Below, piece by piece: positions 33,555 through 40,682 of a stretch of DNA of 43,685 nt. The notes below the pieces were generated by a model. That model was not told the origin of the DNA. It did not search any database and worked only from the letters and a program-made list of their open reading frames with translations. Source of the DNA: Brasilonema bromeliae SPC951. Lineage in GTDB: Bacteria; Cyanobacteriota; Cyanobacteriia; Cyanobacteriales; Nostocaceae. The stretch spans positions 1 through 43,685 of the forward strand of contig NZ_QMEB01000016.1 of the NCBI RefSeq assembly GCF_012912135.1, given 5' to 3'. Each line of letters begins with the position of its first letter. The stretch's first letter is position 1. Position numbers and translations under genes: made by a program.

Positions 33555-35051
33555 ATGAGTTCCAGACAGATTCTTTATAATCCTATTGTCAAAGAAAAGT
33601 ACTCACCAGATGAGCGATCGCTCCTAGGTTGGATAGTCATCTTCGCCTTTGTATTGCTGAATCTAGCTTGCTATTTTGCAAGTGCTAGTATGGTGCGCCT
33701 CATCTTCCCCGTGACATCTTTTATAGTAGCTATATTTTTATACTTAAGACATCCGGTTCTATACTTGGGCTTTACCTGGTGGATATGGTTTCTATCAGCG
33801 TTTCTTACGCGCTTAGTTGACCTTCGTGCTGGTTGGGATATAACGCGTCAGATGCTGATCGCACCATACTTAGTTACATTTGTAACTTTTGGAACGACCT
33901 TCAGATACCTTCCCAGCGCCTCTAGGCAAGGAGGCTTACCTTTTGTTTTGGCTCTTGTAGGGGTGTTTTATGGCTTGCTTGTGGGACTGGTATACAACGG
34001 ACCTGTCCCCGTAGCACGCAGTCTTCTGGACTGGCTATCCCCTGTCCTTTTTGGTTTCCATTTATTTATGTGCTGGCGGGATTATCCTGCCTATCGTGAC
34101 AACCTTCAGCGCACATTCTTGTGGTGTGCATTAATTACAGGAGCTTACGGCGTATTTCAATTCGTGGTAGCACCTGAATGGGATAGATTTTGGCTCATAG
34201 AATCAAAAATGAATACCAGTTCTGGAGAACCGGTACCCTTTGGAATGCGCGTATGGAGCACAATGCACTCAGTCGGTCCATTTGGAGCTGTGATGCAAGC
34301 TGCTTTGCTGTTATTGTTCACAGCCCGCCAAGGACCTTTAAATTTTCCCGCCTCAGCAGTGGGATATTTGTCATTCCTACTCACCCAGGCACGTACTAAC
34401 TGGGGCGGCTGGTTACTTGGGGTGGTTATGATTTTTGGTTCGGTCAAAGCACAGATTCAAATGCGCTTGATTACGATCATATTGGCAATGGCATTGTGTG
34501 TCGTGCCATTAGCAACCATAGAACCAATTTCCAGTGTTGTTGCCGGTCGATTGGAAAGTTTTTCCAATCTTGAACAAGATGGCAGCTTCAAAGATAGATC
34601 TGGAAGCTATGACAGAAACCTGAGTGTTGCCCTGTCTAATGTTTTCGGCAATGGGTTTGGAAACACCTGGAAAGTCGATGAAAAAACTGGTCAAATAGTA
34701 GTATTTGTCATAGACAGCGGCATTTTAGATATATTCTTCACGCTGGGCTGGGTTGGAGGTCTTCCTTACTTGGGTGGACTCATTCTCATGATTTTCACTG
34801 TATGCAAATATAATGAGGCTCGCTTCGATAGTTTTGTCAGTGCTGCCCGCGCCATTGGTATATCTTCCTGTTCTCAGCTCATTATCGGTAGCGGAATGCT
34901 GAGTATAGCAGGCATGGTTCTTTGGGGATTTTTTGGTATGACTATGGCAGCACATAAGTACTATCAGCATCAAGAAATGAGTGCAGCGCAATATGAGATT
35001 CCACCTCAATATCAGCGTCCTGATCTGAGCGCCCCTTCAGGAAAGGCATGA
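33555..35051 (+). CDS. Wzy/O-antigen-ligase-like polytopic membrane protein
   Basis: 498 residues with about ten to twelve predicted membrane helices (for example 25-45, 48-65, 68-85, 128-148, 189-207, 235-255, 272-290, 300-318, 390-415, 435-465). A large outer loop near 320-385 contains RLESFSNLEQDGSFKDRSGS and GNGFGNTW. This is the layout of Wzy polymerases and WaaL-type ligases, which share a hydrophobic frame and an outer loop but little sequence. RxxS/DRxxSY in that loop is reminiscent of these families. In the cluster it is the only candidate for the repeat-unit polymerase. The polar C-terminal tail (after 475) is cytoplasmic or outer and variable. The ATG at 33555 has no strong ribosome binding site. 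Confidence 0.82.
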   Translation: MSSRQILYNPIVKEKYSPDERSLLGWIVIFAFVLLNLACYFASASMVRLIFPVTSFIVAIFLYLRHPVLYLGFTWWIWFLSAFLTRLVDLRAGWDITRQMLIAPYLVTFVTFGTTFRYLPSASRQGGLPFVLALVGVFYGLLVGLVYNGPVPVARSLLDWLSPVLFGFHLFMCWRDYPAYRDNLQRTFLWCALITGAYGVFQFVVAPEWDRFWLIESKMNTSSGEPVPFGMRVWSTMHSVGPFGAVMQAALLLLFTARQGPLNFPASAVGYLSFLLTQARTNWGGWLLGVVMIFGSVKAQIQMRLITIILAMALCVVPLATIEPISSVVAGRLESFSNLEQDGSFKDRSGSYDRNLSVALSNVFGNGFGNTWKVDEKTGQIVVFVIDSGILDIFFTLGWVGGLPYLGGLILMIFTVCKYNEARFDSFVSAARAIGISSCSQLIIGSGMLSIAGMVLWGFFGMTMAAHKYYQHQEMSAAQYEIPPQYQRPDLSAPSGKA

Positions 35052-35268
35052 GGTATACTGCGGGGTGCATTATGAGTGGGATGAAAGGTCGCAGTAACTT
35101 TTTTCATGGACTTTTTTTGGGTGTGGCTAGCGAGAGCGATGCCTAAAAACTCGAATTTGACGTTGGTAAACAATGCACACCCGAAGGTGATTGCAAGGAG
35201 TGCAAGATATCAGTTGAGCTAACCTTTTTGCAAATACATTCGTATACAAACAAATAAGGAGGTAACAC

Positions 35269-36390
35269 GTGAAAGTTGTTGTAATTATGCCGCTAGCTGA
35301 ACTACGAGGCGGCGGTGAAATGATGCTTTGGGATTTGATGCAGCAGGGACGTAACGCAGGTGTCGAGTGGTTGGTAATATTTTTGGAACATGGTCCAATG
35401 GTAGAACAGGTAAGAGCGCTCGGTATTGACACGCGAGTTGTTGAAAGCGGTCGCCTGCGCGAAGTTCACCGTTTCATCGCTGCTGTTTTTAGGATAGCTT
35501 CCATCGCCCGACGCGAACGTGCAGATATGATTGTCAACTGGATGTGGATCACCCATATCTGTGGAGGACTCGCAGCAATGCTTGCGGGTTTGCCTTCTGT
35601 GTGGTACCAACTGGAAGTGCCTTATGACCAGCCTTGGTTAGTGCGGCTTGCTACTCTCGTGCCAGCCCGTGCTATTGTGACGCTCTCGAAAGATGGCAAG
35701 GAGGCACAGGCGCGGATTTGGCCCCATAGACCAACACCCTTGGTCTATCCTGGAGTATCACTAGACCGCTTCAATGGCTCTACTGTGCCTTCTCCTGCTG
35801 AAGCTCGGCGCAAGCTAGGTTTGCCATTGCATGGACCAATAATAGGAATTGTGGGACGATTGCAGCGCTGGAAGGGAATCCACGTTCTTGTAGAAGCAAT
35901 GCCCAAAGTTTTACAAAAGTATCCTGATGCCCATTGTTTGGTAGTCGGGGGCAAGCATAATTTAGAACCGGATTATGAAGATTTTGTAAAAGAGAAAATA
36001 ACAGCTTTGGAACTCCAAGATAAAGTCATCTTAGCTGGACTACAGAGTAACGTCCCAGAGTGGATGCAAGCGATGGATGTCTTTGTTCATGCCTCGGATA
36101 ACGAACCGTTTGGGATTGTGATTATCGAGGCGATGGCATTAGGCAAGCCCGTAATTGCTGGCAATGGTGGGGGACCAACGGAGATCATCACCGACGGCAA
36201 AAACGGACAGCTCACGCCTTATGGCGATGCAAACGCACTGGCAGATGCAATTCTGCGCTACCTCAACGATCAAGAATTTGCCCACAATGCTGCAATCGCC
36301 GCACAGCAACGCGCCCTTGATTTCTCCACAGAGCGTTACGTTCAAAACTTTATCAACACACTTCGCTCAGCAGTGCCAAGTGTTTCGTAG
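35269..36390 (+). CDS. Glycosyltransferase family 4
   Basis: 373 residues, GT-B fold. MKVVVIMPLAELRGGGEMMLWDLM gives the N-terminal loop; WYQLEVPYDQPWL and VTLSKDGKEAQARIW follow. The C-terminal domain has GIVGRLQRWKGIHVLVEAM, CLVVGGKHNLEPDYE and the donor motif DNEPFGIVIIEAMALGKPVIAGNGGG with both Glu residues. The GTG start is preceded by AAGGAGGT, an almost ideal ribosome binding site, so this start is firm. It closes the plus-strand block and is followed by a 14-bp perfect stem-loop. Confidence 0.94.
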   Translation: MKVVVIMPLAELRGGGEMMLWDLMQQGRNAGVEWLVIFLEHGPMVEQVRALGIDTRVVESGRLREVHRFIAAVFRIASIARRERADMIVNWMWITHICGGLAAMLAGLPSVWYQLEVPYDQPWLVRLATLVPARAIVTLSKDGKEAQARIWPHRPTPLVYPGVSLDRFNGSTVPSPAEARRKLGLPLHGPIIGIVGRLQRWKGIHVLVEAMPKVLQKYPDAHCLVVGGKHNLEPDYEDFVKEKITALELQDKVILAGLQSNVPEWMQAMDVFVHASDNEPFGIVIIEAMALGKPVIAGNGGGPTEIITDGKNGQLTPYGDANALADAILRYLNDQEFAHNAAIAAQQRALDFSTERYVQNFINTLRSAVPSVS

Positions 36391-36437
36391 GTTCATAAGC
36401 GAATGTGCGTTTATATTGTAATTTTTTCCTCAAGGCA

Positions 36438-36470
36438 GTCAAAAGTCAATAAGAACTATTGACTTTTGAC
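36438..36470. terminator. Perfect 14-bp stem-loop ending the plus-strand block
   Basis: GTCAAAAGTCAATA (36438-36451) is the exact reverse complement of 36457-36470 with loop AGAAC. It lies 48 bases past the GT4 stop. Only CTTTGTTGCG follows, so it is a terminator or a mobile palindromic repeat. Confidence 0.5.
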
Positions 36471-36539
36471 CTTTGTTGCGTTTTAGTGAAAAGTTTACCA
36501 AACCCAAGAATAAACATTTTGTTGTGTTGGGTTGCGCTA

Positions 36540-36870
36540 CGCTTAAACGCCAGACTTGCCGTGAGAGCGGAAAGCCCTATGCCTGCGGCACGGCTGCGCC
36601 TATCGGATATGCCTACGGCACGCCTGACGGCTTTAGCCCAGAGGGCGTGCGCTTTGCGCATACGCCAGATGCCTGGCTGTCGGGAAAACGCCAGGTGCTC
36701 TACTTGGGGAGACCCCAAGACCGCACTGGCTCCCCTCCCGCACTTCTGTTGTCGTCACCGTCATTCGCGCTGGCTCAACGGACAGGTGCCTCAAGTCGGG
36801 AAACCCTTTCGGCAGTCGCTCATGGGGGGAACCCCCAAGACCGCGCTGCCTCACCCCGGCACTGTCCTCC
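36540..36870. repeat. GC-rich repeat array with hairpin repeat copy 3
   Basis: About 330 bases far richer in GC than the flanks. ATGCCTGCGGCACG and ATGCCTACGGCACG are near-identical. CTTGGGGAGACCCCAAGACCG (36707-36727) and GGGGGGAACCCCCAAGACCG (about 36825-36843) repeat the hairpin core of the copies at 5-57 and 16621-16680. The frames that stay open here are low-complexity and lack start signals, so I read this as non-coding repeat DNA at the join between the two strands of the cluster. Confidence 0.65.
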
Positions 36871-36913
36871 CCAACCTACTTTATCCTTTACTGAACCGTA
36901 TTGCTTTATGAGT

Positions 36914-36938
36914 CCCCGTCCTTCAGAACGGGGTTTTT
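36914..36938 (+). terminator. GC-rich hairpin followed by T5
   Basis: CCCCGT (36914-36919) pairs with ACGGGG (36928-36933), and TTTTT follows at once. It lies in the spacer between convergent gene blocks. The shape also resembles the end palindromes of IS200/IS605-type elements, but no transposase remnant is seen beside it. Confidence 0.5.
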
Positions 36939-36986
36939 ATCCCACGGATGGAATCCGGGGGGATTTTTTGCGTTGGTGCGTTCTTC

Positions 36987-37934
36987 TTACCCTCTACCAT
37001 CAACGCAAGCAATCCATTGCCCTTCATGGATAAAGTGAGGGTCAATATGGTGCATACCAGCACCGTTCCAACCAACACCAGTAGGTTTCAGCACTAAGTT
37101 TTGCTCGATTTCTCGTTCTTGATAACTTGTCGTTGTCAACTCAGTAATTTCAAATGCTCTGAGCTGTGTGCCATAGTCGGGCTGACAGTCTTGAGTGTAG
37201 CGAATAATCTTATCATTTATCACGACAACTCTACCGCCTGGTCTGGCAATGTGTGCATTACCAGTAATAATTGGACTTTTTGGGTGTTCTATCCAAGAAC
37301 CAAGCAACTCATCAGCATAATAGAGGCGGAGAGTGTCAAATTTATGCTGGGGATTTGTTTCCGTAAATAGCCACCATTTATCAGCGTGACGGAAAATAGA
37401 AGCGTCTAAAAACGACGCACCACTACTGAGATTACCAACAAAACTCCATTCTGTAGGAAACTTACTTGCTTTGTATAATCGGATCGAGTTTGCCTGATGG
37501 GTTTCCGGAATCATGTAGTACTCATTCATCCACTCAAAAACGTAGGGATAAGATAAGTGAAATGGTTCAGCAAGTACAATTTGTTCGTACTTCCAATTCT
37601 TTGTATCCTTGCTGGTTGCTAACCCAATTTCTCCTCTACGTGTCTGTTGATTTAACACCTCAAAAAACATGAACCAGGTGCTATCAGCTTTAATCATAAA
37701 AGGGTCTGCAACAAACCCAGCCCTGACATCTGATACATTCCGGCGTGTCAAGACAGGATTTTTTATCTCTTTAGGAGCCTGGAAATCAACAGGGGATTTG
37801 CCAGTATAGATTCCAATAGACCATCTTTCCTTTTTTGTCAGCGCACCTAATGGCAGTTTGTTCGCGATAGGAACTGGGAAACTATTTACTACATAAAAGT
37901 GTAGTTCTTTTATAATCTTTTTGAGGTTCTTCAT
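36987..37934 (-). CDS. GINT1-like / GH43-like beta-propeller protein
   Basis: 315 residues that resemble the N-terminal domain of glucosamine inositolphosphorylceramide transferase 1 (GINT1), a five-blade propeller of the GH43/levansucrase type. Marks are FVADPFMIKADSTWFMFFEVLN, GEIGLATSKDTKNWKYEQIVL, SYPYVFEWMNEYYMIPE, SGASFLDASIFRHADKWWLFTE and HIARPGGRVV. In bacteria this domain occurs in polysaccharide loci, often beside formyl- or glycosyltransferases; the activity there is not established. There is no signal peptide, so it is probably cytoplasmic. The C-terminus (HHIDPHFIHEGQWIACVDGRG) ends the propeller. It follows the SDR gene by 32 bases on the same strand, so they are co-transcribed. 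Confidence 0.82.
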   Translation of the reverse strand: MKNLKKIIKELHFYVVNSFPVPIANKLPLGALTKKERWSIGIYTGKSPVDFQAPKEIKNPVLTRRNVSDVRAGFVADPFMIKADSTWFMFFEVLNQQTRRGEIGLATSKDTKNWKYEQIVLAEPFHLSYPYVFEWMNEYYMIPETHQANSIRLYKASKFPTEWSFVGNLSSGASFLDASIFRHADKWWLFTETNPQHKFDTLRLYYADELLGSWIEHPKSPIITGNAHIARPGGRVVVINDKIIRYTQDCQPDYGTQLRAFEITELTTTSYQEREIEQNLVLKPTGVGWNGAGMHHIDPHFIHEGQWIACVDGRG

Positions 37935-37966
37935 CAGAAAAAGTTGTACAAGATATATTCACCATT

Positions 37967-38905
37967 CTATGAATTCTGTTGTTGAGAATATTCTATCAAA
38001 TTTTTCAAACCAGATTCTATAGACCACTGAGGTACAAAATTTAAAACTGACAACGCTTTAGATATATCAGCGAGTGAGTGTTGAATATCTCCATGACGAG
38101 AAGGTGCAAAGCCAGGTTCCAATTCCCATTTTGGAAAATAATTTCTCATAATATTCACAAGCTGAAGAATTGAAGTTGTTTTACTTGTGCCAATATTACA
38201 ACTTAATGCCAAACCAGGTGTTAGTGGAGTTGTTAACGCTTTGGCAAAAGCAGTTGCTACGTCTTTCACAAAGACAAAATCTCTTGTCTGACTACCATCG
38301 CCATAAATATTGATGGGTAAGCCTTTAAGCATTGCATCAACAAATATGGAAATCACTCCAGAGTATTGAGAACCAGGTACTTGTCGAGGTCCATATACAT
38401 TGAATAAGCGTAAGCCAATAAATGAAAAGTTGTATTGTTTAGCAAAAAGGACAGCGTATTGCTCGCTTACTAATTTTTGCAAACCATAAGGAGATATGGG
38501 AGCGGGAGGCTGATCTTCTGAAATTGATAGAGGTGTTTTGTTACCATATACAGCAGCAGAACTAGCAAAGACTAGCTTAGGAATCTTTAAAGCCTGACAA
38601 AGTTCAATCACAGCTAGAGTTGCAGATAAATTATTATCATGTGCTTCCAGTGGCTTTAACCAAGATTCGGTAACCGATGGAGTAGCTGCTAAATGAGCAA
38701 TGCCATCAATCTGTGTGGAAAAATCTTCTGGGTGACAGTCTAATATATTTTTGTGCAGAAATTTTAACCGGGAATGTTCAGGCAGGTTTTGTAAATTACC
38801 TGTCGTCAAGTTGTCAATCACAGTGACATAGTGACCCTCTGATAACAACTGTTCAGTAAGGTGAGAACCTATAAAGCCTGCTCCGCCAGTGACAATAAAA
38901 TGCAT
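37967..38905 (-). CDS. NAD-dependent epimerase/dehydratase (extended SDR)
   Basis: 312 residues from the ATG at 38905 (MHFIVTGGAGFIGSHL), chosen because the Rossmann strand starts there; an ATG 33 bases earlier would add an atypical KITLFFIDEI stretch. TGGAGFIGSH is the NAD-binding motif, FASSAAVYG holds the catalytic Ser, and the Tyr/Lys pair lies in SPYGLQK. RLFNVYGPRQVPGSQYSG, INIYGDGSQTRDFVFVKDVA and CNIGTSKTTSILQLV are typical of UDP-glucose/UDP-GlcNAc 4-epimerases and UDP-glucuronate enzymes. The exact substrate is not readable. It is the middle gene of the minus-strand module between the GT4 and the GINT1-like gene. Confidence 0.92.
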   Translation of the reverse strand: MHFIVTGGAGFIGSHLTEQLLSEGHYVTVIDNLTTGNLQNLPEHSRLKFLHKNILDCHPEDFSTQIDGIAHLAATPSVTESWLKPLEAHDNNLSATLAVIELCQALKIPKLVFASSAAVYGNKTPLSISEDQPPAPISPYGLQKLVSEQYAVLFAKQYNFSFIGLRLFNVYGPRQVPGSQYSGVISIFVDAMLKGLPINIYGDGSQTRDFVFVKDVATAFAKALTTPLTPGLALSCNIGTSKTTSILQLVNIMRNYFPKWELEPGFAPSRHGDIQHSLADISKALSVLNFVPQWSIESGLKNLIEYSQQQNS

Positions 38906-38938
38906 AATTTCATCTATGAAAAACAGTGTAATTTTCAT

Positions 38939-38983
38939 TCGTAATTCGTCATTTAAAATTATGACTTAAATGACGAATTACGA
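38939..38983. repeat. Perfect 18-bp inverted repeat between GT4 and SDR genes
   Basis: TCGTAATTCGTCATTTAA (38939-38956) is the exact reverse complement of 38966-38983, with a 9-base loop. It lies just upstream of the SDR gene on the minus strand. The TAATTCG-type sequence is a known style of cyanobacterial intergenic palindrome. It may slow or partly end transcription from the GT4 gene. Confidence 0.6.
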
Positions 38984-39018
38984 GTCATCGATAACAGATT
39001 AATCTGTCGTGTAATGTG

Positions 39019-40128
39019 TTATTTATGAATTAGCTTAGCTTCAGCATATTCATACTTATTGGGCGTGTTATTTGGTCTTAACTCTGTATAGACAGCTAGT
39101 GTTTCTTTATGAACGCGAGCAGCACTGAGCCTTTCTAAATTTTGAGATGCTTGAGTCCTCCACCATTGCAGGCGATCGCGATCGCTCAACAACTGCCTTA
39201 AATTTTCTGCCAAGGTATGGCTGTCTTTTACTGGTACGAGAATACCTGCTTTCCCACCGTCCAAAGCTTCAGGTATACCATCTACATTAGAACCAATGAT
39301 CGCGCAACCAGCTTCTCGTGCTTCTGGAATCACAAGCGGTGAAGAATCTTTGTGAGAAACAAGTACGAAGATATCAGTTGCGAGTAAATATCTCTTTGGT
39401 TCTGTTTGGAAACCCTCAAAATGAATGCGGGAAGTCAAAGGAGTATTTCGCGCTTGTTCTTCCAATGACTCGCGATCAGGACCATTACCTACCAAGTATA
39501 AATGGGCATCGGGAAAATCGGCAGCAATTTCAACAAAAGCATCTATTAATTCCCCGACTCCCTTACGCCGATACATCCCTGATACTGTTGTAATCGCAGG
39601 ATGGTGTAGGGGTTGCGGTTCGTATTCTTTGATGCTGCGCTGGCGGGGACTGCCTAATGTGCCATTGGATATAACCCGCATTTTTTCTTTTGGTATACCA
39701 CGCCGTGCCATCGAGTCTCCCACTGCTTGACTGACGACAATCACTCGGTCACCCAAGCCCATCAATGTGGCACTGCGCTGGAATTCGTTGTGTACTGTGG
39801 CAATTAAACCATATTCATAACCGAACCTGAGAGTCGCCGCCAGTATAACTCCCGTCATCATATGTACGTGAACAATATCTGGTTTAAACTCATCCACAAT
39901 GTTCCGATATCGCCATACCGCTTTGATAATATTTAACGGTGTTCTTGACTGGTCTAGATGAAAGTGTCTGATGCCATAAGATTTGAGTAATGTCTCATAT
40001 TCTCCTCCAGAGGAGGCTACAGCAACATTATGACCATCTTTTGCTTGCATACAAGCAAGGTCTATTGCCACATTAACGATACCGTTACCAATCTCTTGTA
40101 CGTGGTTTGTAAGATGTAGTATACGCAT
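39019..40128 (-). CDS. Glycosyltransferase family 4
   Basis: 369 residues, GT-B fold. MRILHLTNHVQEIGNGIVNVAIDLACMQ opens the N-terminal domain; DIVHVHMMTGVILAAT, ATVHNEFQRSATLM and VIVVSQAVGDSM follow. The C-terminal domain shows TTVSGMYRRKGVGELIDAF, LYLVGNGPDRESLEEQA and HKDSSPLVIPEAREAGCAII, where the usual ExxxxxxxE is shifted (only the second Glu is in place). It is the first gene of the minus-strand module. The 555-base spacer upstream separates it from the NHL gene, which has its own terminator, so it must have its own promoter there. Confidence 0.92.
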   Translation of the reverse strand: MRILHLTNHVQEIGNGIVNVAIDLACMQAKDGHNVAVASSGGEYETLLKSYGIRHFHLDQSRTPLNIIKAVWRYRNIVDEFKPDIVHVHMMTGVILAATLRFGYEYGLIATVHNEFQRSATLMGLGDRVIVVSQAVGDSMARRGIPKEKMRVISNGTLGSPRQRSIKEYEPQPLHHPAITTVSGMYRRKGVGELIDAFVEIAADFPDAHLYLVGNGPDRESLEEQARNTPLTSRIHFEGFQTEPKRYLLATDIFVLVSHKDSSPLVIPEAREAGCAIIGSNVDGIPEALDGGKAGILVPVKDSHTLAENLRQLLSDRDRLQWWRTQASQNLERLSAARVHKETLAVYTELRPNNTPNKYEYAEAKLIHK

Positions 40129-40594
40129 TTACTATGAGCTCCACAGTGGTCGCTTGTTACAAATAGCTTATCTTCATTCAGTATCAATAGAAGCAACCGC
40201 TGATAAACGCGGGATCTTAAAAAACAGGCAGCAGTTTAAAATTCTGCTTTGTCAAAAATTTGACAATATCCCAAAATCTCTTAACAAAGCTACGAGGTAG
40301 ACATTCAACTTGAGAACAGTAAAGGGCGATAGCCTATCCCTACGGCATAGGCTATCGCGAACACTGAACGCGTGCGTCGCGGCTCTTTTTTCATAAAGGT
40401 GCAAAAAAATACTTAAGACACTGCCATTATCTCTTATTTTTTATACTTTCTTATTCAAGATATTTTCATTTTTTGTAAAAACATTATAAATTTACTGCTT
40501 AAATGTTATCTAAGTTACAAATCTTGAGCATACCGATTTCGCCAAAAGAATGCGACAGATGCGTGCCAAGAGTTCACGACTAGCCCCAATATTT
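40129..40594. other. Intergenic region upstream of the minus-strand GT4
   Basis: No gene. A perfect 12-bp stem, GCGATAGCCTAT (40326-40337) with ATAGGCTATCGC (40347-40358), lies within a GC-rich patch that ends near 40385 (AACGCGTGCGTCGCGGCTC), a repeat of the type seen elsewhere in the window. An ATACTTAAG at 40409-40417 resembles the CATACTTAAG boxes upstream of rfbF. The promoter of the GT4 at 39019-40128 should be here. Confidence 0.45.
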
Positions 40595-40618
40595 GAAAAA
40601 AAACAGGCAAAGCCTGTC
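40595..40618 (-). terminator. Strong intrinsic terminator of the NHL-type gene
   Basis: On the minus strand ACAGGC and GCCTGT (40617-40612 and 40608-40603) pair around TTT, followed by a run of eight to nine T (40603-40596). It is about 65 bases past the stop codon of the gene at 40683-42866. This is a textbook rho-independent terminator and isolates that gene from the GT4 module. Confidence 0.82.
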
Positions 40619-40682
40619 ATAATTGCTTCGTTATTCATTCCCAAACACAGTTAGGGAATGAGTGCCAAAAACTATCATACAC

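Noticed and set aside
36914-36938. IS200/IS605-type element end
   Set aside because: The hairpin shape fits, but there is no tnpA or tnpB remnant nearby, so I list it only as a terminator.
36459-37033. Overlapping plus-strand frames of 150 and 186 codons in the GC-rich block
   Set aside because: They are translations of repeat DNA, low in complexity, without start signals, and the longer one overlaps the end of the GINT1-like gene.
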